From Agromyces allii (GTDB taxonomy: Bacteria > Actinomycetota > Actinomycetes > Actinomycetales > Microbacteriaceae), in NCBI RefSeq assembly GCF_009749385.1, contig NZ_WBIN01000001.1, positions 186,001-250,000 of the forward strand: a stretch of 64,000 nucleotides of DNA, written 5' to 3'. Positions within the stretch are counted from its first letter, which is position 1, and the number at the start of each line of letters is the position of its first letter. The notes under the pieces are model-generated. The model was not told the DNA's origin, ran no database searches, and worked only from the letters and a program-made list of their open reading frames with translations. The translations under genes were made by a program, and so were the position numbers. This document shows, in pieces, positions 16,211 through 24,264 of the stretch.

Positions 16211-17530
16211 CTACGGGAACGCCGGCAGCCGCTTGGACGACAACCACGCGTCGAAGAGCGAGTCCAACGGAACGGGCGAGTACCGCGCCGCATGCGATCG
16301 GAACTCCGCCGTCGACACGACTCCGCCCCGGTGATCTCCGATCCAGGCCCGGATCATGTCGAAGAATCGTTCGTCGCCGATGGTTCGACGAAGCGCGTGC
16401 AGGGTGCAGGCGCCGCGCTTGTAGACCCGGTCGTCGAACATGTGCTCGGGGCCCGGGTCGTCGAGCACGAGGTCCTGCGGCTTCAGCCGGAGCGCGACGT
16501 GGTGCGCTCGCGCGTGCTGGTCGGCCGTGCGCCCACCGGCCGCCTCCGACCACAACCACTCGGCGTAACAGGCGAAGCCCTCGTTCAGCCAGATGTCGCG
16601 CCATCCGGCCACGCCGACGCTGTTGCCGAACCACTGGTGCGAGAGCTCGTGCGCGATCAGGCGCTCCGACCCGCCACGACCGTCGGCATGGTTGGCGCCG
16701 AACGTGGCCATGCCCTGTGCTTCGATCGGGATCTCGAGGTCGTCGTCGGTCACGACGACCGTGTACGTCGGGAACGGGTACGGTCCGAACGCCGTCTGGA
16801 AGTACGCCATCATGCCGCTCAGGGCCGCGAAATCGGCGTGCACGGGTTGGCTGAGCGCCGGCGGGTACGCGAACACGGTGTCGACGCCGTCGAGGTGCCG
16901 CGGTTCGAGCGCGTAGCGCCCGATCTGCACGGTCGCGAGGTAGGTGGCCGTCGGCTCGGCCTGCAGGTAGGTCCACGTGGCCCGACCCGACGCCACGACG
17001 CGGTCGACCAGGACGCCGTTCGCGATCACCGTGTACGCCTGCTCTGCGGAGACCGCGATGCGATACCTCGCCTTGTCGGACGGGCGGTCGTTGCAGGGGA
17101 ACCAGGTCGGCGCCCCCGACGGTTGCGACGCGACGAGCACGCCGTCGGTGAGCTCCTCCCAGCCGAGGGTGCCCCAGCGCGATCGGCGAGGCGTCGGCGA
17201 ACCGGCGTACTCGATCTCGAGGGTGAACGGCTCCCCCGGCCCGATCGGCGCCGGAGCCTGCACCACCAGGTGGGTCGCCGACTGGGTGAACCGAACTCGG
17301 CGATCTCCGTCGAGACGCACCTTCTTCGCTCGGAGGTTCACCAGATCGAGGACGATGCTCGTCAGGCGAGCGTTCGCACGCCCGGCGACGACGGCCGTGC
17401 CGTCGAGCCGGTTGGTCGACACCTTGTACCTGAGGTCGAGGTCGTACGACTCGACCCGGTACGCATCGGTGCCGGAGCGCGGCAGGTAGGTGTGCGCGGT
17501 CGTGGGCGCGTCCGGTGCTGAGTTCGACAT
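16211..17530 (-). CDS. M1-family zinc metallopeptidase (short form)
   Basis: A 439-residue M1 peptidase. Zinc ligands are His294 and His298 of HELSH and Glu317 of WLNEGFA, with the catalytic Glu295. The exopeptidase loop, usually GAMEN, reads QGMATFGAN. It ends after the catalytic domain and lacks the C-terminal helical domain of 850-residue aminopeptidases, a common actinobacterial short form. No signal peptide is visible. Its ATG overlaps the stop of the Pls-type synthetase (TGATG), so the two are made together. From memory, epsilon-poly-lysine-degrading enzymes of Streptomyces are zinc aminopeptidases, which makes trimming or turnover of the synthetase product a reasonable role. Confidence 0.88.
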   Translation of the reverse strand: MSNSAPDAPTTAHTYLPRSGTDAYRVESYDLDLRYKVSTNRLDGTAVVAGRANARLTSIVLDLVNLRAKKVRLDGDRRVRFTQSATHLVVQAPAPIGPGEPFTLEIEYAGSPTPRRSRWGTLGWEELTDGVLVASQPSGAPTWFPCNDRPSDKARYRIAVSAEQAYTVIANGVLVDRVVASGRATWTYLQAEPTATYLATVQIGRYALEPRHLDGVDTVFAYPPALSQPVHADFAALSGMMAYFQTAFGPYPFPTYTVVVTDDDLEIPIEAQGMATFGANHADGRGGSERLIAHELSHQWFGNSVGVAGWRDIWLNEGFACYAEWLWSEAAGGRTADQHARAHHVALRLKPQDLVLDDPGPEHMFDDRVYKRGACTLHALRRTIGDERFFDMIRAWIGDHRGGVVSTAEFRSHAARYSPVPLDSLFDAWLSSKRLPAFP

Positions 17531-20500
17531 CAGCGGCCGTGGTACTTGCCGACGACGACGTCGCGCCACGGTCCGATGGGGTTGCCGCTCCAGCGGGACC
17601 CCTCCGGCACGACCTCGCCGCGCATCACGAGCGATGCCGGGCCCACGGTCGCGTTCGCACCGATGCGCGCTGCGGGGAGGATGACGCTGTGCGGCCCGAT
17701 CGTGCTGCCTGCGTCGAGCGCGACGGAATCCATGCTCATGATTCGATCATGGAACAGGTGCGTCTGCACGACGCATCCCCGATTGACCGTCGACGCGTCG
17801 GCGAGTCGGACGAGATCGGCCTCGGGCAGCCAATAGCTGTCCACCCACGCCCCCCGACCGATCGAGGCGCCGAGGCTGCGGAGCCACCAGACCAGAGACG
17901 GCGTTCCGGCCGCCGAGCGTGCGAACCAGGGCGCCGCGACCATCTCGGTGAACGTGTCGGACACCTCGCTGCGCCAGACGAACGACGACCACAACGGATG
18001 CTCTCCGACCCGGATGCGCCCGATGAGGATCCATTTCGCCGCGGTGCTCACGATCGCGGCCACCGCGCCCGCGAAAACGAGCACGATGCCGCTGAAGAGC
18101 GCAGCCGGGAGCGCGCCCCATGCATCCGTCGCCCAGGCGAGGGCGAGCAGCACGCCGAGACCGATGCCCGTGGTCACGAAGACCGGCACGATGCGCAGCA
18201 GTTCCCACACGGTACGCGCCACGCGCAGGGCGGTGGGCGGCCGGTAGGTGCGCGACTCGTCGGTGCTCTGCGTCCGCCTTCGGAGCTTCACCGGAGGCGA
18301 CCCGAGCCATGAGGAGCCGGCCTTGCCCTTGCGCGGGGCGGCGGAGAGCACGGCGACGAGTCCATCCCGCGGGACGCGGTGCCCGGCGACGGCCATGCCC
18401 GAGTTGCCGAGGAATGCGCGCGAGCCGATCTCGGCTCGCGCGAGCCGGACGTATCCGCCGCCGAGTTCGTACGAGGCGATGAGCGTGTCGTCGGCGAGGA
18501 AGGCGCCGTCGCCGATCGTCGTCATGGTCGGCAGGAGCAGCACCGTCGAGGCCTCGACGTCACGGCCGACGGTGGCGCCCAGCATCCGGAGCCAGATCGG
18601 CGTGAAGAGGCTCGAGTAGAGCGGGAAGAGCACCGTTCGGGACAGGTCGAGCAGGCGCTCGATCGACCACGCCTGCCAGCCCTGTCGGCCCCGCACCGGA
18701 TGGATGCCGGGCTCGAGCCCGACACCCAGCGCCCGCACGAGCAGCACGACGAGAACCGCGAGCACGACCCCCGCGACGAGCGTCGCCGGAACGAGGGCGC
18801 CGAACGCCCGAAGGGCCGCGGCGTCGGGCGACGGGGCGTGTCGGACGACCGCAGCGACGACGGCCCCGCCGGCCACGATCGCGGCGACGGGCACGAGCGA
18901 CACGGCGACCGAGGCCGCAGCATAGGCCGCGACCCAGCGAGTGCGACGCGGCGGGCGCTCCGCCGGCCACCAGTCGGTCGACCGGCCGACCCGCACCGCG
19001 GGCGAACCCGCCCAGTTCTGACCGGCCGGGACTCGGCCGAAGACCGAGGAACCCGGTGCGACGGTCGCGTGCTTGCCGATGCGGGCGCCCGGCATGAGCG
19101 AGGATCGGGCTCCGACCGTGCTGCCCGCACCGATGCGGATGGGGCCGATGCGCACGTGGTCGCCGTCGATCCAGTACCCGGCCAGGTCGACCTCGGGTTC
19201 GATCGAGGCGCCGTCACCGACGGTGAGCATGCCGGTGACCGGAGGGAGCGTGTGCATGTCGACGTCGGAGCCGACGCGGGCGCCGAGTGCGCGCGCGTAG
19301 TACGAGATCCAGGGTGCGCCGGCGAGGCTCGCGGCCCCGATCTGATGCGCGACCTGCTCGGCGAGCCAGAGTCGGAGGTGCACCCCGCCGCCCCGCGGGT
19401 AGTCTCCCGGCCGGATGTCGACGAGCAGCAGGCGTGCGAAGACGACCGCGATCGCCATCCGCCCCCACGGCGTGACGAAGACGAGCAGGCCCACGAGCAG
19501 CAGCCAGACATCGACCTCCGGCAGGAAGTCGAATCCGCCGAGCGGCCGGAGGATCGCGCTCGCCGTCAGCAGGTAGATCAGCCAGCGCACGCCGTTGAGG
19601 ATGTAGAGCGGAACACCGAGGAGCGTCTGGAGCCACTGCATCGACGCCGGCGTCGGAGCGACCGTGTGCGTCGAGACGGGGAGATCGTCCTGGTCGGGTT
19701 GGTCGGCGACCGCGTCGGCCATGGCGCCGAGGCGGGGGTGGGCGTAGATGTCGGCGACCGTGAACTCAGGATCCGTCGCCCGGATCAGGGAGACGAGCTG
19801 GGCCGCCGCCAGCGAGCCACCGCCGAGGTCGAAGAAGTTGTCGTCGGGGTCGGTCACCGGCACGCCCAGTACGGCCCGCCAATGCTCGGCGAGCATCGCC
19901 TCGGCCTGGCTGAGGCCGCCCGCCTCGAGGTCGACGTCGGACTCGAGCGGCCACGGGAGGGCGGCCTTGTCGACCTTGCCCGAGGTGCGCGCCGGCAGCT
20001 CCTCGAGCACCGCGAGCACCGGCACGAGCGCCGCCGGAAGCTCCTCGCGCAGGCGCGCGAGCGCGACGGTCCGGTCGAATCCGGTGCGATCGGGCACCGC
20101 GAGGTACCCGACGAGCACGTCGTTTCCGGTCGGGCTCTTGCGTACGGCGACCGCGGCCGCGGAGACCCCGTCGAGTTCGTGCAGCGCAGCCTCGATCTCG
20201 CCGAGCTCGATGCGCCGGCCACCGACCTTCACCTGGTCGTCGGCGCGACCCTGATACAGCAGTCCCCGCCGATCGAAGCGCACGAGGTCGCCGCTGCGGT
20301 ACGCACGCTCCCACCCGAGGCTCGGCATCGGCGCGTACTTCTCGGCGTCCTTCGCCGGGTCGAGGTACCGGGCGAGGCCCACACCGCCGATCACGAGTTC
20401 GCCGACCTCGCCGTCGTCGACGGGTTCGCCCGCGGCATCCACGACCGCGAGATCCCAGCCGTCGAGCGGAAGGCCGATGCTGACCGGCTCACCGGCGACG

Positions 20501-21483
20501 ACCGCCGTGCCGCACGCGACGACCGTCGCCTCGGTCGGGCCGTAGGTGTTCCACACCTCCCGGCCGTCGATCGCGAGCCGGTTCACGAGCTCCGGCGGGC
20601 AGGCCTCGCCGCCGAAGATGAGCAGCCGCACGCTGTCGAGCGCCTCGGACGGCCAGAGCGCCGCGAGCGTCGGCACCGTGGAGACGACCGAGATCCGACG
20701 GGCCGCGAGCCACGGGCCGAGGTCGGCGCCGCTCCGGACGAGCGATCGCGGCGCGGGCACGAGGCAGGCGCCGTTGCGCCAGGCCAGCCACATCTCCTCG
20801 CACGACGCGTCGAACGCGACCGAGAGGCCCGCGAGCACGCGGTCGTCGGCCGTGATCGGGTCGTCGGGAAGGAAGAGCCGCGCCTCCGCATCGACGAACG
20901 CGGCGGCCGACCGGTGGCGCACCGCGACACCCTTCGGCGTACCGGTCGAGCCCGACGTGAAGATGATCCACGCATCGTCGTCGACGGTGGGCGGCTCCGT
21001 GAGAGGCGTCGATGCGGTGCTCGCATGAGGTCCCGGGCCGACGAACAGCGCGGAGTCCGCGTCGAGCCGATCCTCGGCCGCCGCGCCCGGAGCGGGCTCG
21101 AAGCGCCCTCGGCCCTCGATCACCCCTCGCACCCGCGCCTCGGAGAACACGAGATCCGCGCGCTCCTGCGGATCGTCGGCGTCGACCGGAACGTACGCGG
21201 CACCTGCCACGAGGATGCCGAGGATCGCGACGTAGAGCTCGCGAGACCCCGACTCCATCCGCACGCCGACCCGGTCGCCCCGCCCGACGCCGGCAGCCTG
21301 CAGGCGCGCGGCGACGGAGATCGCTCGCGCCATCAGCTCCCGGTAGCTGAGAGCACCGTGCGCATCCTCGATCGCGGATGCCTCGGGGTGGCGGGCGACC
21401 GTGTCGCGGAAGATGTCGACGAGTGTCCGGGGGTCGGGTGCCGACGCCGAACGACTGATGACACCGCGGGGGGAATTCGTCAC
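17530..21483 (-). CDS. Pls/PosA-family single-module NRPS (poly-amino-acid synthetase)
   Basis: A 1317-residue protein, nearly the length I remember for Streptomyces epsilon-poly-lysine synthetase (about 1319). Order: adenylation domain (residues 1-500; IIFTSGSTGTPKG, NTYGPTEAT, YRSGDLVR, GRADDQVKVGGRRIELGE, C-terminal Lys in SGKVDK); carrier domain (LGGGS, Ser557); then six or so membrane helices interleaved with three hexapeptide-repeat domains near residues 720-820, 960-1070 and 1190-1310. These tandem domains replace a condensation domain; there is no HHxxxDG motif and no thioesterase. Such enzymes link one amino acid into an isopeptide polymer at the membrane. The binding-pocket region FDASCEEM implies an amino acid with a conserved alpha-amino contact (the Asp); lysine, diaminobutyrate or another basic residue is likely but unproven. 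The GTG start has an AGGAG site. Confidence 0.92.
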   Translation of the reverse strand: MTNSPRGVISRSASAPDPRTLVDIFRDTVARHPEASAIEDAHGALSYRELMARAISVAARLQAAGVGRGDRVGVRMESGSRELYVAILGILVAGAAYVPVDADDPQERADLVFSEARVRGVIEGRGRFEPAPGAAAEDRLDADSALFVGPGPHASTASTPLTEPPTVDDDAWIIFTSGSTGTPKGVAVRHRSAAAFVDAEARLFLPDDPITADDRVLAGLSVAFDASCEEMWLAWRNGACLVPAPRSLVRSGADLGPWLAARRISVVSTVPTLAALWPSEALDSVRLLIFGGEACPPELVNRLAIDGREVWNTYGPTEATVVACGTAVVAGEPVSIGLPLDGWDLAVVDAAGEPVDDGEVGELVIGGVGLARYLDPAKDAEKYAPMPSLGWERAYRSGDLVRFDRRGLLYQGRADDQVKVGGRRIELGEIEAALHELDGVSAAAVAVRKSPTGNDVLVGYLAVPDRTGFDRTVALARLREELPAALVPVLAVLEELPARTSGKVDKAALPWPLESDVDLEAGGLSQAEAMLAEHWRAVLGVPVTDPDDNFFDLGGGSLAAAQLVSLIRATDPEFTVADIYAHPRLGAMADAVADQPDQDDLPVSTHTVAPTPASMQWLQTLLGVPLYILNGVRWLIYLLTASAILRPLGGFDFLPEVDVWLLLVGLLVFVTPWGRMAIAVVFARLLLVDIRPGDYPRGGGVHLRLWLAEQVAHQIGAASLAGAPWISYYARALGARVGSDVDMHTLPPVTGMLTVGDGASIEPEVDLAGYWIDGDHVRIGPIRIGAGSTVGARSSLMPGARIGKHATVAPGSSVFGRVPAGQNWAGSPAVRVGRSTDWWPAERPPRRTRWVAAYAAASVAVSLVPVAAIVAGGAVVAAVVRHAPSPDAAALRAFGALVPATLVAGVVLAVLVVLLVRALGVGLEPGIHPVRGRQGWQAWSIERLLDLSRTVLFPLYSSLFTPIWLRMLGATVGRDVEASTVLLLPTMTTIGDGAFLADDTLIASYELGGGYVRLARAEIGSRAFLGNSGMAVAGHRVPRDGLVAVLSAAPRKGKAGSSWLGSPPVKLRRRTQSTDESRTYRPPTALRVARTVWELLRIVPVFVTTGIGLGVLLALAWATDAWGALPAALFSGIVLVFAGAVAAIVSTAAKWILIGRIRVGEHPLWSSFVWRSEVSDTFTEMVAAPWFARSAAGTPSLVWWLRSLGASIGRGAWVDSYWLPEADLVRLADASTVNRGCVVQTHLFHDRIMSMDSVALDAGSTIGPHSVILPAARIGANATVGPASLVMRGEVVPEGSRWSGNPIGPWRDVVVGKYHGR

Positions 21484-21576
21484 TGCCTACTCCTCTGACC
21501 CGCGCTTCCGGCACGAGGGCACACGGCAGCCGACCCTATCGGGGGCAGGTTATGCAGAGGTGAACGACGCTCGGGA

Positions 21577-22086
21577 TCACGCGAGTGCGTCGATGAGCGC
21601 GGCCTTGTTCATGCGCGAGTACCCCGGGATCGCACGCCGCTTCGCCTCCTCGCGGAGTTCGCGGAACGAGGGGCCCTGAGCCGGTTCGGTCGGAGCCGGT
21701 TCGCTCGGAGCCCGCTCGCCGTCGGGCCCGGCGTCCGGGGCGCTCTCGGACCGCGCGGTCTCAACGACGGGGGCATCCGGTCGGTGCGTCACGATCGACC
21801 TCGCCTCGGCGACGCGCTCCGCGGCGTACTCCTCGGACTCCACCGCGAGCGCAGCGGCCGATTCCGCGACCTTCGCGGCCTTGTCGACCTTTCGACTCGC
21901 ACGGTCGACCCGCTTCGCCGACTTGGCCGCGTCCTTCGCGAGCTCCGCGACCTCGGCCTCGAGCTTCTTCACGCGTCGCTTCGCCGTGCGATCCAGCTTG
22001 CGCACGGCCTTGGCCGCGTCATCGACGGCGTCGCGGGCATTCGCGATCGCCTTCTTGGCCGCCTTCTCGATCTTCTTCTTGGCCAC
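21577..22086 (-). CDS. Lys/Ala-rich coiled-coil protein with Rho_N/SAP-like C terminus
   Basis: A 169-residue protein in three parts: a strongly basic Lys/Ala helix (residues 1-95) resembling histone-H1-like or coiled-coil proteins, an acidic Pro/Glu linker (100-140), and a C-terminal helix pair (FRELREEAKRRAIPGYSRMNK, then AALIDALA) like a Rho N-terminal or SAP domain, which bind nucleic acid. The GTG start has a strong GAGGGGG site. It is 93 bp upstream of the synthetase on the same strand and could be co-transcribed. DNA or RNA binding is likely by composition; a link to polymer synthesis is only positional. Confidence 0.8.
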   Translation of the reverse strand: MAKKKIEKAAKKAIANARDAVDDAAKAVRKLDRTAKRRVKKLEAEVAELAKDAAKSAKRVDRASRKVDKAAKVAESAAALAVESEEYAAERVAEARSIVTHRPDAPVVETARSESAPDAGPDGERAPSEPAPTEPAQGPSFRELREEAKRRAIPGYSRMNKAALIDALA

Positions 22087-22270
22087 AGCGCCCCCTCGAG
22101 GTTCGGCGTCCGTTGGCGGGCACCTGCGACGACCCTACTCCGCGGACCGGCGTCGACGCGCCCGACATCGAGCGCGGATCCATGCGACGGAGAGGGCTCA
22201 CGAGCCGGATCGGCCGGCTCGGAGGCAGCCGCATGGTGCGGCGGTGAACGTCTCGCCACGCAGCAGAATG

Positions 22271-22314
22271 CAGAAGAGGCCGGGATCGAATTGCTTCGAT
22301 CCCGGCCTCTTCTG
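22271..22314 (-). terminator. Perfect 20-bp hairpin terminator of tRNA-fMet copy 2
   Basis: Arms 22271-22290 and 22295-22314 are exact complements around a 4-nt loop, the strongest hairpin in the window. It lies 23 nt downstream of the minus-strand tRNA. The remaining DNA between it and the basic-protein start holds only that gene's upstream region. Confidence 0.9.
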
Positions 22315-22337
22315 GGCGGTATTTCATACCGCTTCGG

Positions 22338-22411
22338 TTGCGGGGGCAGGATTTGAACCTACGACCTCTGGGTTATGAGCCCAGCGAGCTACCGAACTGC
22401 TCCACCCCGCG
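22338..22411 (-). tRNA. Initiator tRNA-fMet (CAU), copy 2
   Basis: A 74-nt cloverleaf with anticodon CAU, the C1/A72 mismatch and GGG/CCC anticodon-stem pairs of initiator tRNAs; CCA is not encoded. It matches copy 1 at 72 of 74 positions and has the same orientation, about 8.3 kb away. Confidence 0.96.
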
Positions 22412-22423
22412 GCACAAGAGATA

Positions 22424-22452
22424 AACCTAGCATGGCTCTCGAGACGTCACAA
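22424..22452 (-). promoter_or_regulatory. Promoter of tRNA-fMet copy 2
   Basis: On the minus strand TTGTGA (22447-22452) is followed after exactly 17 bp by TAGGTT (22424-22429), a housekeeping-sigma pattern. The transcript would start a few nt before the tRNA 5' end. Copy 1 does not have this promoter at the equivalent place. Confidence 0.7.
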
Positions 22453-22530
22453 ATCGGGGCGGATGTCGCGCGCAGGCGCCGCGTCGACGACCCGTCGCCC
22501 TCCGCCACCCGCCACTGACATCCGCTCGGC

Positions 22531-22561
22531 CGCATGTTGCGACATGCGCACATACCTGTGC
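22531..22561. promoter_or_regulatory. Adjacent inverted repeats upstream of chitinase
   Basis: The 305-bp gap between the tRNA and the chitinase holds two neighbouring dyads: CGCATGT-N4-ACATGCG (22531-22548) and GCACA-N4-TGTGC (22548-22561). A ribosome site (GAGGA) precedes the chitinase ATG. The dyads may be operator sites for carbon-source control, but they do not match a DasR site I can recall. I see nothing else in this gap. Confidence 0.4.
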
Positions 22562-22716
22562 ATTCGCTATGGAGGCCCGACAGCGACATCCGCGATCCAT
22601 TGGGATTCCCGCAGTATTCGTGAGGACTCCTTCCTAACCCGGATCCGCCATTGATAGCGTCGCCGCAATCGCACGCGCGCCGTGCGCGTGCGGGCAACCG
22701 ATCGATGAGGATTCAC

Positions 22717-24141
22717 ATGCCGAAGCGTCACCTGATCAGAACCGCGGTGCTCACCGCCGCCGCGACCGCGCTCGTCGCGACATCCGCCGTCTCCCCCGCT
22801 CTCGCCCATGGCGGCGACGGTCGCGACGACCGTGACGATCGCGGAAACCACGACCAAGAGCGCGACCGGCACAAGGACGAGCGCAAGCATCCGCGCTCCG
22901 CGGGGCCGGAGGACATCAACGGCTACCGTGCCGTCGGGTACCTCATGGCCGACACCCCGGTGACGCGCGACTACCAGATCGAGGACCTGTTCATCACGGG
23001 CGCGATCAAGGACATCACGCACATCAACTACGCGTTCGGCAACGTCACCTCGAACCTGACGTGCGAGATCACGAACACGCCCGGCGAGGGCGACGCGCAG
23101 AACGACTACCTGCGACTCGTCTCGGCGGCCGACTCCGTCGACGGCAAGAAGGACTCGAAGAACCAGCGGCTCGCGGGCAACTTCAACCAGCTGCTGAAGC
23201 TCAAGGAGAAGAGCCCCGACACGAAGATCCTCGTCTCGCTCGGCGGGTGGACCTGGTCCGACAACTTCGCCGCCGCGGCAGCGACTCCCGAGAGCCGTGC
23301 GAAGCTCGTGTCGAGCTGCATCGACGTCTACTTGAAGGGCAATCTGCCGGTCGTCGGCAAGCAGGGCGGCAAGGGCGTCGCCAAGGGCATCTTCGACGGC
23401 ATCGACATCGACTGGGAGTGGCCCGTCACCGGCGGCGAGGTGCCGAGCTCGAGCCCCGACCCCTCGGTCGACAAGGAGAACTTCCTGGCGCTCATGGAGG
23501 AGTTCCGCACGCAGCTCGACGCCTACGGCAAGAAGACCCATGAGGACTACCTCCTCACGGCCTTCGCCCCGGCGGGCGGGTGGAACGCCGGACAGGGCGG
23601 ATGGCTCGACCCGCGCCTGTTCGCGTCGGTCGACTTCCTCAACGTGCAGGGCTACGACTTCCACGGCGGATGGGTTCCGACGAAGACCGGCCACCAGGGC
23701 AACCTGCACCCCGACGGCACCGAGAACTGGGGCCTCGGCCTCGACGGCGCGGTCGGCATGTACCTGAACGCGGGCGCAGCGCCCGAACAGCTGAACGCCG
23801 GACTCGCGGCCTACGGCACCGGCTGGACCGGAGTCACCGTCGGCGACGACGCGTGGCAGCCCGCCACCGGGTGGATCGGCACCAAGCCCTATTACGACCT
23901 GCGCGAGGTCGGCACCGGGTACTTCGACCCCGCCGTGGGAGCCTCGTGGCGCTACGACGCGGCGACGGGCGACTGGTGGAGCCTCGACGACCCGACGTCG
24001 GTCACGGCCAAGGCCGAATGGCTGGCGCAGGCCGGCTACGGCGGCGCCATGTGGTGGGACCTCTCGGGCGACTACCGCAACGAGCTCGGCGACTCGCTCG
24101 GTGACGCCCTGCGCAACGCGCCCGAGGGGCCGCTCGACTGA
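22717..24141 (+). CDS. Secreted GH18 chitinase
   Basis: A 474-residue exported glycosidase. Residues 1-33 are a signal peptide (Lys/Arg, Ala/Thr-rich core, ending SPALA). An unusual 30-residue charged stretch of alternating Asp, Arg, His, Lys and Glu follows. The GH18 barrel starts near residue 68 (YRAVGYLMAD) and has the catalytic DxxDxDxE motif with Asp227, Asp230, Asp232 and acid/base Glu234; SLGGWTWS and the late AMWWDLSGD strand are also typical. No carbohydrate-binding or fibronectin module is attached. It should hydrolyse chitin or related GlcNAc polymers outside the cell. ATG 22717 was chosen because the signal peptide starts there. Confidence 0.92.
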   Translation: MPKRHLIRTAVLTAAATALVATSAVSPALAHGGDGRDDRDDRGNHDQERDRHKDERKHPRSAGPEDINGYRAVGYLMADTPVTRDYQIEDLFITGAIKDITHINYAFGNVTSNLTCEITNTPGEGDAQNDYLRLVSAADSVDGKKDSKNQRLAGNFNQLLKLKEKSPDTKILVSLGGWTWSDNFAAAAATPESRAKLVSSCIDVYLKGNLPVVGKQGGKGVAKGIFDGIDIDWEWPVTGGEVPSSSPDPSVDKENFLALMEEFRTQLDAYGKKTHEDYLLTAFAPAGGWNAGQGGWLDPRLFASVDFLNVQGYDFHGGWVPTKTGHQGNLHPDGTENWGLGLDGAVGMYLNAGAAPEQLNAGLAAYGTGWTGVTVGDDAWQPATGWIGTKPYYDLREVGTGYFDPAVGASWRYDAATGDWWSLDDPTSVTAKAEWLAQAGYGGAMWWDLSGDYRNELGDSLGDALRNAPEGPLD

Positions 24142-24214
24142 GCCCCTCGGCATGACGTGCTGACACGAGTGCGGAGCCCGCCGCACGAACAGCCGCACGC
24201 ACACGTGCACACGA

Positions 24215-24246
24215 CGATGGCCGGCAGGATCCCCTGCCGGCCATCG
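24215..24246. terminator. 14-bp hairpin terminator, chitinase / UPF0182
   Basis: Arms 24215-24228 and 24233-24246 are exact complements with a 4-nt loop. The hairpin lies between convergent genes and can end both transcripts. Confidence 0.85.
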
Positions 24247-24264
24247 GTCGTGTTCGCGCCGCGG

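Noticed and set aside
17530-21483. Naming the synthetase product epsilon-poly-lysine
   Set aside because: The architecture and length fit, but the adenylation pocket cannot be decoded reliably by eye, and related enzymes use diaminobutyrate, diaminopropionate or beta-lysine.
18379-21498. A 1039-codon open frame opposite the Pls-type synthetase
   Set aside because: A shadow of the adenylation and membrane domains, with low-complexity Arg/Asp/Gly composition.
14045-22411. Calling the tRNA-bounded segment an integrative element
   Set aside because: There is no integrase, excisionase or other mobility gene, and the two repeats are complete functional tRNA genes with separate promoters and terminators.
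22463-22654. A 63-codon frame upstream of the chitinase
   Set aside because: No ribosome site or plausible composition; it runs through the dyads that look regulatory.
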